Source of the DNA: a bacterium
Lineage (GTDB): Bacteria; Bacillota; Clostridia; Lachnospirales; Lachnospiraceae
NCBI GenBank assembly: GCA_030535455.1
Contig: JAUNJY010000005.1
Span: forward strand, 1 to 64,000
Direction of reading: 5' to 3'
DNA length: 64,000 bases
Below are positions 52,408-59,559 of the stretch, piece after piece. Positions within the stretch are counted from its first letter, which is position 1. Each line of letters starts with the position of its first letter. Made by a program: the position numbers and the translations under genes. The notes below the pieces were generated by a model that was not told the DNA's origin, made no database searches, and worked only from the letters and a program-made list of their open reading frames with translations.

Positions 52408-52641
52408 CTATTTTCGGTCAGCATATCGTTTTACTTTTCGTAGAAAAGTTTCACAAGCTTCCGCTTCAGAGGAATATTCTTTTTCCCCAGTTCGTTTTCC
52501 TCTTTCACTATAATATATTTTCCATTCATCTTCATGCACTAAACATAGTTTTTCATTTAGAAAACCACCTTGCATTATAGAATACAAATTTTTCGAAATT
52601 CCTAATCGTTCTAATTCATTTTCTAATTCTTTTACATTCAT
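52408..52641 (-). CDS. Small soluble protein, possible immunity-type fold
   Basis: A 77-residue protein: an N-terminal helix (VKELENELERLGI), a central strand pair (LCLVHEDEWKIYYSERGKRTGEKEY) and a C-terminal helix (SEAEACETFLRKVKRY). The WxxYYSERGxxTGEKxFxSExEAC pattern resembles small immunity-like proteins found near contact-dependent or polymorphic toxins (Imm59-like from memory), but no toxin gene lies beside it. It could be an orphan immunity gene. Start behind AGGAGGATTAATTCACA. It is isolated between repeat copy D and the ABC promoter. Confidence 0.6.
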   Translation of the reverse strand: MNVKELENELERLGISKNLYSIMQGGFLNEKLCLVHEDEWKIYYSERGKRTGEKEYSSEAEACETFLRKVKRYADRK

Positions 52642-52711
52642 TGTGAATTAATCCTCCTGAAAAATCCAGCATCGATTAATTTATGTATCGGCTACAAAGC
52701 ATGTGCAGGAT

Positions 52712-52790
52712 GCGCACTCACCTGACAGGAGAATATCGCTAGCGTGACCAGGTTCGGCGCGGAGTGTTTTGCAAGTAAGACACTTTATTC
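52712..52790 (-). repeat. Dispersed intergenic element, copy D
   Basis: Read on the minus strand. AATAAAGTGTCTT (from 52790) is followed by the core at 52760-52712. P1 is GCGC (52757-52760) with GCGC (52712-52715). P2 is ACCTG (52749-52753) with CAGGT (52720-52724). P3 is GTCAC (52744-52748) with GCGAT (52735-52739) around GCTA. The second long inverted-repeat arm and the T-run terminator have been lost. Confidence 0.78.
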
Positions 52791-52814
52791 CCATAAACTT
52801 CTCGATAAAATGAA

Positions 52815-52845
52815 CAAAAGAGGCGTATCTTCAAAGATACACCTC
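52815..52845 (-). terminator. Intrinsic terminator of the MATE gene
   Basis: GAGGCGTATCTT (52820-52831) pairs with AAGATACACCTC (52834-52845), with one mismatch, followed on the minus strand by TTTTG. Confidence 0.75.
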
Positions 52846-52873
52846 CGAATTTTTCCACAAGATTGCCAAGGCT

Positions 52874-52897
52874 TGGATGAAATCCTGATTTCATTCA
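52874..52897. repeat. Near-perfect palindrome, second copy at 57261
   Basis: TGGATGAAATC-CT-GATTTCATTCA: 11-nt arms with one G-U, 5 nt downstream of the MATE stop codon. The same 24-mer with one change occurs at 57261-57284, also just after a stop codon, which suggests a small repeated 3'-end element. Confidence 0.65.
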
Positions 52898-52902
52898 CAG
52901 CT

Positions 52903-54246
52903 TTAGTTTCTATCATATCTACGTAAGAACCAAGCAAACCAACTAACTAACACAACACCTTTTAAAATACTGCTGATGCTAATACTCCACCAGATACCGT
53001 TCAGTCCCAATGCCGTCGCAGCAAGTACCATGGCCATTGGAATTCTTGCAGCGCTAAAAGTAATGCCTACCACTGATGGTGGAATTGTCTTGCCCATACC
53101 GCCAAATGCACCTTGCGTTGCAATTTCCATGCACATAAATAATTGGGATACTCCAAGGATACGTAAATATTCTACGCCCATAGGCTGTACTGCTTTCTCC
53201 TGAATAAAGATATTGAAGATTGGTCCTGGTAAAAATACTAAAAGGAAAGTACATATAATGCCCCATCCAATTACAACAAACATGGATACCTTGTATCCTC
53301 TTTTTACACGGTCATGATTTCCGGCACCATAATTTTGTGCAATAAAGGAATTTACAGCTGCAGAAAATCCTTCTGCAGTCATCCAGCTGATCGACTCAAT
53401 CTGGCTTCCCACCTTCTGAACTGCTACTGCATCATCGCCAAAGCCGGCTACCAGTCTGGAAATGATCATGGAAATTCCAGTAAAGATCATGCTTTGCAAG
53501 GAAATAGGAAATCCAATCTTAGTAATCTGCGCCATATCTTTAAAATTTGGCTTAGAAAGCACTTTGATTTGATGGAATAACAACTGATCTTTCTGGCATG
53601 CGACTAAGAACATAAGAGTTACTACTCCCTGTGCCACTACGGTTGCAATTGCCGCACCTGCTACGCCTAATCCAGTAATCGGTCCTACGCCAAAGATTAA
53701 TAGGGGATCCAACACAATGTTGATGACTAAGCCGACAGCTGTTGCGCGAAATGATACCCTGCTGTTTCCCATAGCCGTAAATATACCGGTCAATACCTGA
53801 TTGATAAAGGTAAATAAGATACCGATGCTTACAATACGAAGATAACTTGTTCCGTCCTTGATTGTCTGACTGCCGTTTAGCCCTAAAAATCGAATAAATG
53901 GATCTGCCATCATAAATATTATACAAGTAATCAGGATTCCTAATACTAAGGACAGCTGAATGCCGCTTGTTGCGTATTCACCTGCCTCTTTTTTATTTCC
54001 TGCACCGAGGGCTTGTCCTACCTTGATCTGTCCACCCATTTTCGTTAATGTGGAAATACCGTTACCAAGCCACATATACATACCTGCTGCACCAACGGCA
54101 GCCACAGCGGCACTTCCAACTCTTCCGATCCAAATCATATCGATCAGGTTATAAGCCATTTGTACCAAAGATGTTGCCATAATCGGCACTGCCAGCTTCG
54201 TCAAGTTTGGAAAGATTGGCCCTTCTACTAAGTTTACATTTTTCAT
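52903..54246 (-). CDS. MATE-family multidrug/sodium efflux transporter
   Basis: A 447-residue membrane protein with about twelve helices in two similar halves, typical of MATE exporters, which use a sodium or proton gradient to expel drugs or metabolites. MATSLVQMAYNLIDMIWIGRVGSAAVAAVGAAG (residues 23-55) and the matching FPISLQSMIFTGISMIISRLVAGFGDDAVA (about 244-273) are the two half signatures. Start behind AAGGACGAAAAATA. It ends before a short repeat and a terminator. The substrate cannot be inferred. A second MATE lies 5 kb away. Confidence 0.94.
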   Translation of the reverse strand: MKNVNLVEGPIFPNLTKLAVPIMATSLVQMAYNLIDMIWIGRVGSAAVAAVGAAGMYMWLGNGISTLTKMGGQIKVGQALGAGNKKEAGEYATSGIQLSLVLGILITCIIFMMADPFIRFLGLNGSQTIKDGTSYLRIVSIGILFTFINQVLTGIFTAMGNSRVSFRATAVGLVINIVLDPLLIFGVGPITGLGVAGAAIATVVAQGVVTLMFLVACQKDQLLFHQIKVLSKPNFKDMAQITKIGFPISLQSMIFTGISMIISRLVAGFGDDAVAVQKVGSQIESISWMTAEGFSAAVNSFIAQNYGAGNHDRVKRGYKVSMFVVIGWGIICTFLLVFLPGPIFNIFIQEKAVQPMGVEYLRILGVSQLFMCMEIATQGAFGGMGKTIPPSVVGITFSAARIPMAMVLAATALGLNGIWWSISISSILKGVVLVSWFAWFLRRYDRN

Positions 54247-54399
54247 TATTTTTCGTCCTTTGTTTCTAGTCTCGGCTAGTATTATACCAATTCTTTTATA
54301 TAAATGGAATTAAATTTTACTATTGTACTGTTATTTAAGCAAATTGCTTCTTTTTCTCTATTATGTTCCATCATTCTTTGAGTTATAAATAAGATACGA

Positions 54400-54435
54400 G
54401 AATAAAGTGTCTTCGAGTCTCTCAGCTCCCCATTG
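54400..54435 (+). repeat. Dispersed intergenic element, fragment E
   Basis: AATAAAGTGTCTTCGAG followed shortly by CTCCCC matches the first 35 nt of copy B (ACAAAGTATCTTCGACAC...GGCTCCCC). The core and terminator parts are missing, so this is a 5' remnant. Confidence 0.55.
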
Positions 54436-54576
54436 CCTTAACCTTGAGGTTTTTGCTTTTATGGCAGCCCGGTATATAAGCAGATGAAATCCTTAGAAAT
54501 GACCAATTGCAGGTCTATGTACTGGATTGAAGATACGATGAAGTGCTATCTTTCCTGATACTGCATCCATAACATA

Positions 54577-54601
54577 AGTAAAAGAGCTAATATCTTTTAC
54601 T
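54577..54601 (-). other. Short hairpin after the small membrane-protein gene
   Basis: AGTAAAAGA (54577-54585) pairs with TCTTTTACT (54593-54601). There is no clear T-run on the minus strand, so it is at best a weak terminator. Confidence 0.4.
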
Positions 54602-54606
54602 CCCCT

Positions 54607-54780
54607 TTACTTTTTATGAAGCCTTACCGTACTAAATGATATTGTGACGATCATAAGCAATAGAATACTTCCTACAATACGTACGATCCAATCATTTAGT
54701 GGATGTATAAAAAAATTAACTCCCATAAGCACTAAACAAATAATTACTATAATGCAGCTAATTCGCTGTAACAATCTCAT
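54607..54780 (-). CDS. Small membrane protein, 57 residues
   Basis: An open reading frame of 57 codons starting at ATG 54780 behind an excellent AAAGGGGGAGCAAAG ribosome site and ending TAA at 54607. The product (MRLLQRISCIIVIICLVLMG... to ...TVRLHKK) has two hydrophobic helices (about residues 7-24 and 33-52) with basic ends, a normal two-span membrane protein. It is in a gap otherwise without genes. Function unknown. The strong ribosome site and good topology are the reasons to believe it. Confidence 0.65.
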   Translation of the reverse strand: MRLLQRISCIIVIICLVLMGVNFFIHPLNDWIVRIVGSILLLMIVTISFSTVRLHKK

Positions 54781-54837
54781 CTTTGCTCCCCCTTTACTTA
54801 TTTATCATACTATTTTATCCCATTCACGGGTAATATT

Positions 54838-54874
54838 AAAGGCTCTAGATGAGTTACAACACCATCCAGGGCCT
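54838..54874 (-). terminator. Intrinsic terminator
   Basis: AAGGCTCTAGATG and CATCCAGGGCCTT arms pair with two mismatches and are followed on the minus strand by TTAATATT. It lies 7 nt after the acyltransferase gene. Confidence 0.65.
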
Positions 54875-54880
54875 TACTAT

Positions 54881-56026
54881 TTACTTTCTGTCTTTAACCA
54901 CGCAGACTTCCTCAATTGGAATCAATTCAAATAATCCAGGATCAGCGGACTGATTATGATATAGCATGTCTTCAGTTTGGTCAGTGATTTCCTGGTCTAC
55001 ATAAAAATCAATAAACCCATTTTCAGCTTCGCCTAGCCAACAGATGCTAAAGCGACGCTCCACAGTATCTAAAACAACTGTCTTTATTGTACCAAACCAA
55101 TCCTCATAAAAATGAGTCGTCATGCCTGTTGGATACTCTGTTAACATAAACTGTTTCACCTCATGTTCCGAAAGCTGCTTCTTGCTTTCAGCAAATGAAT
55201 GAAGTGCTTTATAACGAACAATGGAATTGCTCATTCCGACCGGCTCATTACTTCGAAACTCTGGAATTACAATATGATTGGTTCCACATAAGCAAGTTGC
55301 ATCCTCTTTCATTGTCTGACACTTCCATGCTTTCTTTCCATCCATTGTCTCAAATAGTATTGTATTTCCTGTCTCATCAGCCAAATAAAGATTGACATTA
55401 AACCCAATTGGCAAGTCCTTTAGTAAGCTTAGTGCCTCCTCTGTATTCTTACAATTCTCTAACAGAGTTCGGTTGACAGCCCAAAACTGCAGGCCTTTGA
55501 CCTTTGGAGGCCTCATTCCCTCCAGATTGCTTACCGGAAATCCGCATGAGGACATGGAAACCGCCAGGCCACACTCATTAATCCCTTCACAGCGTCCAAA
55601 AACTGCAATTGTCCCGCTTACATGGGCATACTTTCCCTTTGGAACCGTCCTGCACACAGCAAGATCTTCATCCTCTATACTAAACTCATAGTTACGGTAG
55701 ATCTTCGTATGTCCATCCGTCGATTTTTTTCCTGAGACAATCAGGCTAGAGCACCCCGGTACTAAATAGGACATCCAGATAAATGCAATGTTTTCTACCG
55801 GAATTCCAGATTCCTTTGAAAATCCAGTCAATTCTTCTACCAAGCCGGGACAATAAGTCTGATACAACGTTAGGGCATCCTCTATGTCCTGCCTTGTCAG
55901 CCGATCAATTGGCGGAACTACCATATATTCCATTGCTTTAGTCCCTGCCATCTTCTTTGCCATCTGTCTTCCCATTTCTTCATAGGTTCCCTCTAGCTGA
56001 TAATACCTTACTACTTGTTTTTCCAT
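54881..56026 (-). CDS. C45-type Ntn hydrolase / acyl-CoA:6-APA acyltransferase-like protein
   Basis: A 381-residue protein of the penicillin acyltransferase-like (C45, choloylglycine-hydrolase-related) family. The N-terminal GTYEEMGRQMAKKM and the segment VPGCSSLIVSGKKSTDGHTKIYRNYEFS (about residues 109-136) carry the expected nucleophile Cys; in known enzymes autocleavage before this Cys creates the active N-terminus. GINECGLAVSMSSCGFPV is also typical. These enzymes cleave or form amide bonds of acylated amino acids or peptides. No signal peptide. Start behind GAGGAAGA. It has its own terminator and is not in the amidoligase operon 7 kb away. Confidence 0.86.
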   Translation of the reverse strand: MEKQVVRYYQLEGTYEEMGRQMAKKMAGTKAMEYMVVPPIDRLTRQDIEDALTLYQTYCPGLVEELTGFSKESGIPVENIAFIWMSYLVPGCSSLIVSGKKSTDGHTKIYRNYEFSIEDEDLAVCRTVPKGKYAHVSGTIAVFGRCEGINECGLAVSMSSCGFPVSNLEGMRPPKVKGLQFWAVNRTLLENCKNTEEALSLLKDLPIGFNVNLYLADETGNTILFETMDGKKAWKCQTMKEDATCLCGTNHIVIPEFRSNEPVGMSNSIVRYKALHSFAESKKQLSEHEVKQFMLTEYPTGMTTHFYEDWFGTIKTVVLDTVERRFSICWLGEAENGFIDFYVDQEITDQTEDMLYHNQSADPGLFELIPIEEVCVVKDRK

Positions 56027-56116
56027 TCTTCCTCAATCCTTTCCGTTTGGATGAGTTCATTGTATAACTTGCTTAAAAAATAATCCTGTCATTTTGAGTT
56101 TAGAATTGTCCGACTG

Positions 56117-56977
56117 CTATACCTCTTTGATTGGAAGCCAAATATGGCTCTGATATGTATCAGCCAATGTATCTCCATTATCATACAGTTCCACATTATA
56201 TCCGCCTGCAATTGTATATTCTGGGTGGCTAGGAAGCCATTCTTCATAAATACGGCGGTTCATAGATTGCAAAGCACTTGGCATTGGCCCTGTACAGTGA
56301 AATTTGGCCCATGTATACGCTGGAATTTCTACTACACTAAAACCTTCCGGTACTTCCTCCCCATGGTAATCTCCCGCAATCAAGTAGACAAAATCCTTTT
56401 TATTTTCCTCTTGTTCCATACAGATGCCATACATTCCAATACAGCACCCAGGAAGTTGTTGATTTACTTTCGGTAAAATGTTTTTACAATAGTTGTCCCA
56501 ATAACCTGGAATACAGTCAAACGCACTATCATAGCAGACGGTATAAGGTAGCCCGATTACCTTCCAAGCATGCATTTTCTCAATCGTAACGGAAAGCTTG
56601 CTTCCACCCTTAAGTGAAACAGTAAGTTCAATTGGAAGAAACGGCTTCACCTTATAGCACCTTGTTCGCATCTGCATTGGAGATACACCATGAAACCTGC
56701 GAAATGCCTTTGAAAAGCTTTCCGGAGTCTCATATCGATACTTCTCTGACAAGTCTATAATTTTCTCGTCCCCCTTTAGCACATCCAATGCCGCCATATA
56801 TAGCCTACGATTTCTTATGTACTCGCCAATGCCGTAGCCTGTCATGACTTTAAATCCATTTTGCAAATAAAAACCTGAAATATTTAGTTCTTGTCCTATC
56901 TCTTCTGCCGTAATTGGCTCCAGAAGATTTAATTCTATGTAGGATAGCGTATTCTTAACCAGCTCAATCCAATCCAT
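56117..56977 (-). CDS. AraC-family regulator with GyrI-like effector domain
   Basis: A 286-residue regulator. The N-terminal AraC DNA-binding domain has two helix-turn-helix units (residues 8-105; LEPITAEEIGQELNISGFYLQNGFKVMTGYGIGEYIRNRRLYMAALDVL and YRYETPESFSKAFRRFHGVSPMQMR). The C-terminal half (about 120-286) is a GyrI-like effector-binding fold (KVIGLPYTVCYDSAF, FSVVEIPAYTWAKFHCTGPMP, YNVELY), as in Rob and BmrR-like drug sensors. It probably senses an amphipathic compound and controls efflux; the two nearby MATE genes and the acyltransferase are candidates. Start at ATG 56977 with GAGGTGA rather far upstream. Confidence 0.92.
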   Translation of the reverse strand: MDWIELVKNTLSYIELNLLEPITAEEIGQELNISGFYLQNGFKVMTGYGIGEYIRNRRLYMAALDVLKGDEKIIDLSEKYRYETPESFSKAFRRFHGVSPMQMRTRCYKVKPFLPIELTVSLKGGSKLSVTIEKMHAWKVIGLPYTVCYDSAFDCIPGYWDNYCKNILPKVNQQLPGCCIGMYGICMEQEENKKDFVYLIAGDYHGEEVPEGFSVVEIPAYTWAKFHCTGPMPSALQSMNRRIYEEWLPSHPEYTIAGGYNVELYDNGDTLADTYQSHIWLPIKEV

Positions 56978-57044
56978 ATGGGATAAGTCACCTCACTTTA
57001 TCTTACTATCTTGTATTATACCCACTATTACCGCTTCTGGCAAA

Positions 57045-57089
57045 ACAAAAAAGGATGCGATTATATCGCATCCTTCAGACTGTAGACAA
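57045..57089 (-). terminator. Terminator preceded by the TTGTCTACAGTCTGA motif
   Basis: On the minus strand TTGTCTACAGTCTGA (57075-57089) leads directly into AAGGATGCGAT/ATCGCATCCTT (57051-57061 with 57065-57075) and TTTTTTGTTTTG. It ends transcription coming from the 57317-57583 gene. Confidence 0.85.
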
Positions 57090-57116
57090 TTAAACTCTAG
57101 CAGTTACTTCAGCGCA

Positions 57117-57315
57117 CTGCTTATAGGAAAGTTTGAAAACCATAGGTTTTCATTAAAATCGATATCCGGAAACCGCGCTTTTCGGATATCGGATTAGTGC
57201 GAATAGGTCCTGTTCTTTAAGGACTTGCACGAATGAGCACTAATCAGTTCCTACAGGGAATGGATGAAATCCTGATTTCATCCAAAGCTTGGCGACCCTG
57301 TCGCCAAGCTTTTTA
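57117..57315. other. Highly structured intergenic region
   Basis: Five successive inverted repeats occupy about 180 nt: GAAAACC/GGTTTTC (57135-57151), CGATATCCG/CGGATATCG (57160-57191), GATTAGTGC/GCACTAATC (57192-57245) enclosing GTCCT/AGGAC, the palindrome TGGATGAAATC/GATTTCATCCA (57261-57284), and a perfect stem at 57284-57312 followed by TTTT on the plus strand. No reading frame is convincing. It may be a structured RNA or a stack of mobile repeats. Confidence 0.6.
57284..57314 (+). terminator. Plus-strand terminator hairpin
   Basis: AAGCTTGGCGAC and GTCGCCAAGCTT (arms within 57284-57312, loop CCT) form a perfect GC-rich stem followed by TTTT. No annotated plus-strand gene leads into it. 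Confidence 0.7.
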
Positions 57316-57316
57316 G

Positions 57317-57583
57317 TCAAACATCCAACTGTCGATATTTTACTACTCGAGTGGTAAAGCTGCAATTGCTTGCTATGAAAAGCTCAAGTTCCAGCTCATA
57401 TACATAGCCTGCCTCTATTCCCTCTCCCATATATATGCATCGGAAGTTTCCTTTATCTAGCTCCAACGCACGCAGTTTGTTCTCTACTACTTCCGTTACA
57501 TCGAGTGCTAAATACGTTTGTCCCTTTTCTTCATTGCTCTGTTTGTTACAATCAGTTACATAAAAGATACCCTTTGCCTGCAT
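57317..57583 (-). CDS. Small soluble protein, unknown function
   Basis: An 88-residue protein of unknown family. LALDVTEVVENKLRALELDKGNFRCIYMGEGIEAGYVYELELELF alternates helix and strand and suggests a compact alpha/beta domain without membrane segments. Start ATG behind GAGGACACT. It lies 65 nt after the MATE gene stop on the same strand and may be the third gene of the MarR-MATE unit. Transcription would then run through the structured region to the terminator at 57045-57075. Confidence 0.6.
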   Translation of the reverse strand: MQAKGIFYVTDCNKQSNEEKGQTYLALDVTEVVENKLRALELDKGNFRCIYMGEGIEAGYVYELELELFIASNCSFTTRVVKYRQLDV

Positions 57584-57647
57584 AGTGTCCTCTTTTTCAT
57601 TCTTTCTTTAGAATATATGCCGGATGGGACAAATTTATATATGAAGT

Positions 57648-59033
57648 TTACGCAGTCTGATATTCTTTTCCACGTAATTCACGAATAATTAAAAGAATAC
57701 AGATACCACCTGCCAAGAAGTCAGCAATTGGTCCAGAATACATAATTCCATCAATTCCAACAAAGATTGGTAACACGACTAACACTGGAAGCAAGAAGAT
57801 AATCTGTCTTGTAAGGGATAAGAATACACCCACTCCTGGCTTTCCGATTGCCGTATAGAAGTTTGAAGTAATTGGCTGCATAAAGTTTACAAAAGTAAAG
57901 AATAAGAATACTCTGAAGTATTGAATAGCAAACTGATAATACTCTTCCGAACCATTTCCAAAGATGGAGATAATCTGTCTTGGTGCAAATTGGAATAAGA
58001 CAAATGCAATAATAGAAATTGCACAACCATAAGTAACGGAAATTCGGTAGGATTTCTTCACTCGATCATAATGTCCAGCTCCATAGTTATAGCTTACAAT
58101 TGGCTGTAACCCTTGGGAAATACCGATGATAAAGGACATATATACCATGTTTACCTTAGAAATAATTCCTACACATGCAATTGGAATGGCTTCCCCATAT
58201 ACCGATAAGGAACCATAATATTTTAAAGACTGATTCATAACGATCTGAACAATCATCATAGCAATCTGGTTACTACAAGGTGCTGCACCAAGTGCTGAAA
58301 TTCTACTAACTAAGTGTCTCTTAAGCACAAAATGTTTTTTCTGTAATTTCACAGTCTTACAATGTGCTAAAAACCATATAATTAAAAGTCCGGAGATTAC
58401 CTGTCCGATAATGGTAGCATATGCTGCACCAGCCATGCCCCATCCAAATCTGAATACAAATAATGCATCTAAGATTGTATTGATTACTGCACCAGCAAGG
58501 TTACAGATCATTGTAAATTGAGGCCTTCCATCGGCACGAACTAAATGTCCGCCTCCTGTTGCAAGAATTAAGAATGGGAACCCAAAAGATACAATTCTTG
58601 TATATGTTTTTGCATATTCTAAAACGTTATCCGGGGATCCAAAGAAACGTAGCATTGGAGTTAAGAACAGCTGTGTAATTACAAGGAGGACTACACCACA
58701 TCCAAATAACATAGTGATGGAATTTCCCATAAAGTAAACTGCCTTTTCTTTTTCCTCCTCATTGATTTCTCCTTTTCCCATGGAGATATTGAATGCCGAA
58801 GCACCACCAATACCAAATAATAGTGCAATTGCTACACAAGAAATGGAAAGTGGAAATGCTATGTTTGTTGCCGCATTTCCCAACTCACCAACACTTCTTC
58901 CGATAAAGAACTGATCCACGATGTTGTAAAGGGAACTTACTAACATTGCAATAATACTTGGGATTGCGAACTTACGTAATAGCAGATTTACCTTCTGCTC
59001 GGCTAAAGGATTTTTTGATCCAGTCATTTTCAT
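57648..59033 (-). CDS. MATE-family efflux transporter under MarR control
   Basis: A 461-residue MATE exporter with about twelve helices: PSIIAMLVSSLYNIVDQFFIGRSVGELGNAATNIAFPL in the first half and APCSNQIAMMIVQIVMNQSLKYYG in the second. It starts 15 nt after the MarR gene behind AAGGAAAAATACGT, so the two form an operon. This arrangement predicts a drug- or metabolite-induced exporter: a ligand releases MarR and allows both genes to be made. It is only distantly similar to the MATE at 52903. Confidence 0.94.
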   Translation of the reverse strand: MKMTGSKNPLAEQKVNLLLRKFAIPSIIAMLVSSLYNIVDQFFIGRSVGELGNAATNIAFPLSISCVAIALLFGIGGASAFNISMGKGEINEEEKEKAVYFMGNSITMLFGCGVVLLVITQLFLTPMLRFFGSPDNVLEYAKTYTRIVSFGFPFLILATGGGHLVRADGRPQFTMICNLAGAVINTILDALFVFRFGWGMAGAAYATIIGQVISGLLIIWFLAHCKTVKLQKKHFVLKRHLVSRISALGAAPCSNQIAMMIVQIVMNQSLKYYGSLSVYGEAIPIACVGIISKVNMVYMSFIIGISQGLQPIVSYNYGAGHYDRVKKSYRISVTYGCAISIIAFVLFQFAPRQIISIFGNGSEEYYQFAIQYFRVFLFFTFVNFMQPITSNFYTAIGKPGVGVFLSLTRQIIFLLPVLVVLPIFVGIDGIMYSGPIADFLAGGICILLIIRELRGKEYQTA

Positions 59034-59048
59034 ACGTATTTTTCCTTT

Positions 59049-59483
59049 CTATTTATGTCGTTCTAATTGGTCTTGTACATTGTCTACGATCTGATGTAAC
59101 AGTCTCATAAGCTCATCTAGCTGTTCCGTTGGAATGTTCTTTGTCTGAATATCATTCCATTCTTCCATAGTCTGTTCAATCGAAGTTTTACAACGAAGTC
59201 CTTGTTCCGTTAGATATATATGATTGCATCGTTTATCTATCGCATCTTTCTGTTTCTCCACAAAGCCCTTTTCTACTAAGGACTGTACCACTCTTGTAAT
59301 GGCTGATTTATCAATTACAAGTTCCGCAGATAATTCTTCCTGTGTTCTTCCATCCTTTTTAAGAAGCAAGATCATCACAGGATATTCTGCCGAAGTCAGG
59401 CCATGCTCTTTTAACATCTGAGCAAAAAAGCTCTGACTCTTTCTATAGAGAATCGAAATTAATTTACCTGGATACTCTTTCAT
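59049..59483 (-). CDS. MarR-family transcriptional repressor
   Basis: A 144-residue regulator with the MarR winged helix: LTSAEYPVMILLLKKDGRTQEELSAELVIDKSAITRVVQSLVEKGFVEKQKDAIDKRCNHIYLTEQG (about residues 27-93), flanked by dimerisation helices. It should bind the two identical inverted repeats TAGTTG-N6-CAACTA that overlap its own promoter and thereby repress itself and the MATE exporter that follows. Start behind AGGAGGAGTCCCT. The ligand is unknown. Confidence 0.94.
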   Translation of the reverse strand: MKEYPGKLISILYRKSQSFFAQMLKEHGLTSAEYPVMILLLKKDGRTQEELSAELVIDKSAITRVVQSLVEKGFVEKQKDAIDKRCNHIYLTEQGLRCKTSIEQTMEEWNDIQTKNIPTEQLDELMRLLHQIVDNVQDQLERHK

Positions 59484-59505
59484 AGGGACTCCTCCTAAAG
59501 ATAAT

Positions 59506-59523
59506 TAGTTGACAAGACAACTA
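59506..59523. promoter_or_regulatory. MarR operator 1
   Basis: TAGTTG-ACAAGA-CAACTA: perfect 6-bp arms with a 6-bp spacer, just downstream of the -10 of the marR promoter. The same arms and spacing recur at 59542-59559. Confidence 0.75.
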
Positions 59524-59527
59524 TCTT

Positions 59528-59556
59528 AGTATACTTGCAATTAGTTGCGCTGTCAA
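59528..59556 (-). promoter_or_regulatory. Strong sigma-A promoter of the MarR-MATE operon
   Basis: On the minus strand TTGACA (59551-59556), a 17-nt spacer and TATACT (59528-59533). The consensus -35 lies inside operator 2 and the start site falls beside operator 1, so a bound repressor would block RNA polymerase. Confidence 0.85.
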
Positions 59557-59559
59557 CTA
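59542..59559. promoter_or_regulatory. MarR operator 2
   Basis: TAGTTG-CGCTGT-CAACTA with the same arms as operator 1, 36 bp away centre to centre. It covers the -35 and overlaps the last codon of the upstream GH28 gene. Confidence 0.75.

Larger units (their letters stand above)
54247..54606. other. Intergenic stretch with a repeat remnant
   Basis: About 360 nt without a supportable gene on either strand. It contains repeat fragment E (54400-54435), and near 54480 plus-strand sequence that could encode only a 24-residue peptide. It looks like decayed element DNA plus the MATE promoter. Confidence 0.45.

Noticed and set aside
54644-54934. Plus-strand 96-codon frame
   Set aside because: It is antisense to the 57-residue gene at 54607-54780 and to the end of the acyltransferase gene, and lacks a ribosome site.
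54881-56026. C45-type acyltransferase as part of the amidoligase system
   Set aside because: An Ntn hydrolase would fit the theme, but it is 7 kb away with its own terminator and unrelated genes in between.
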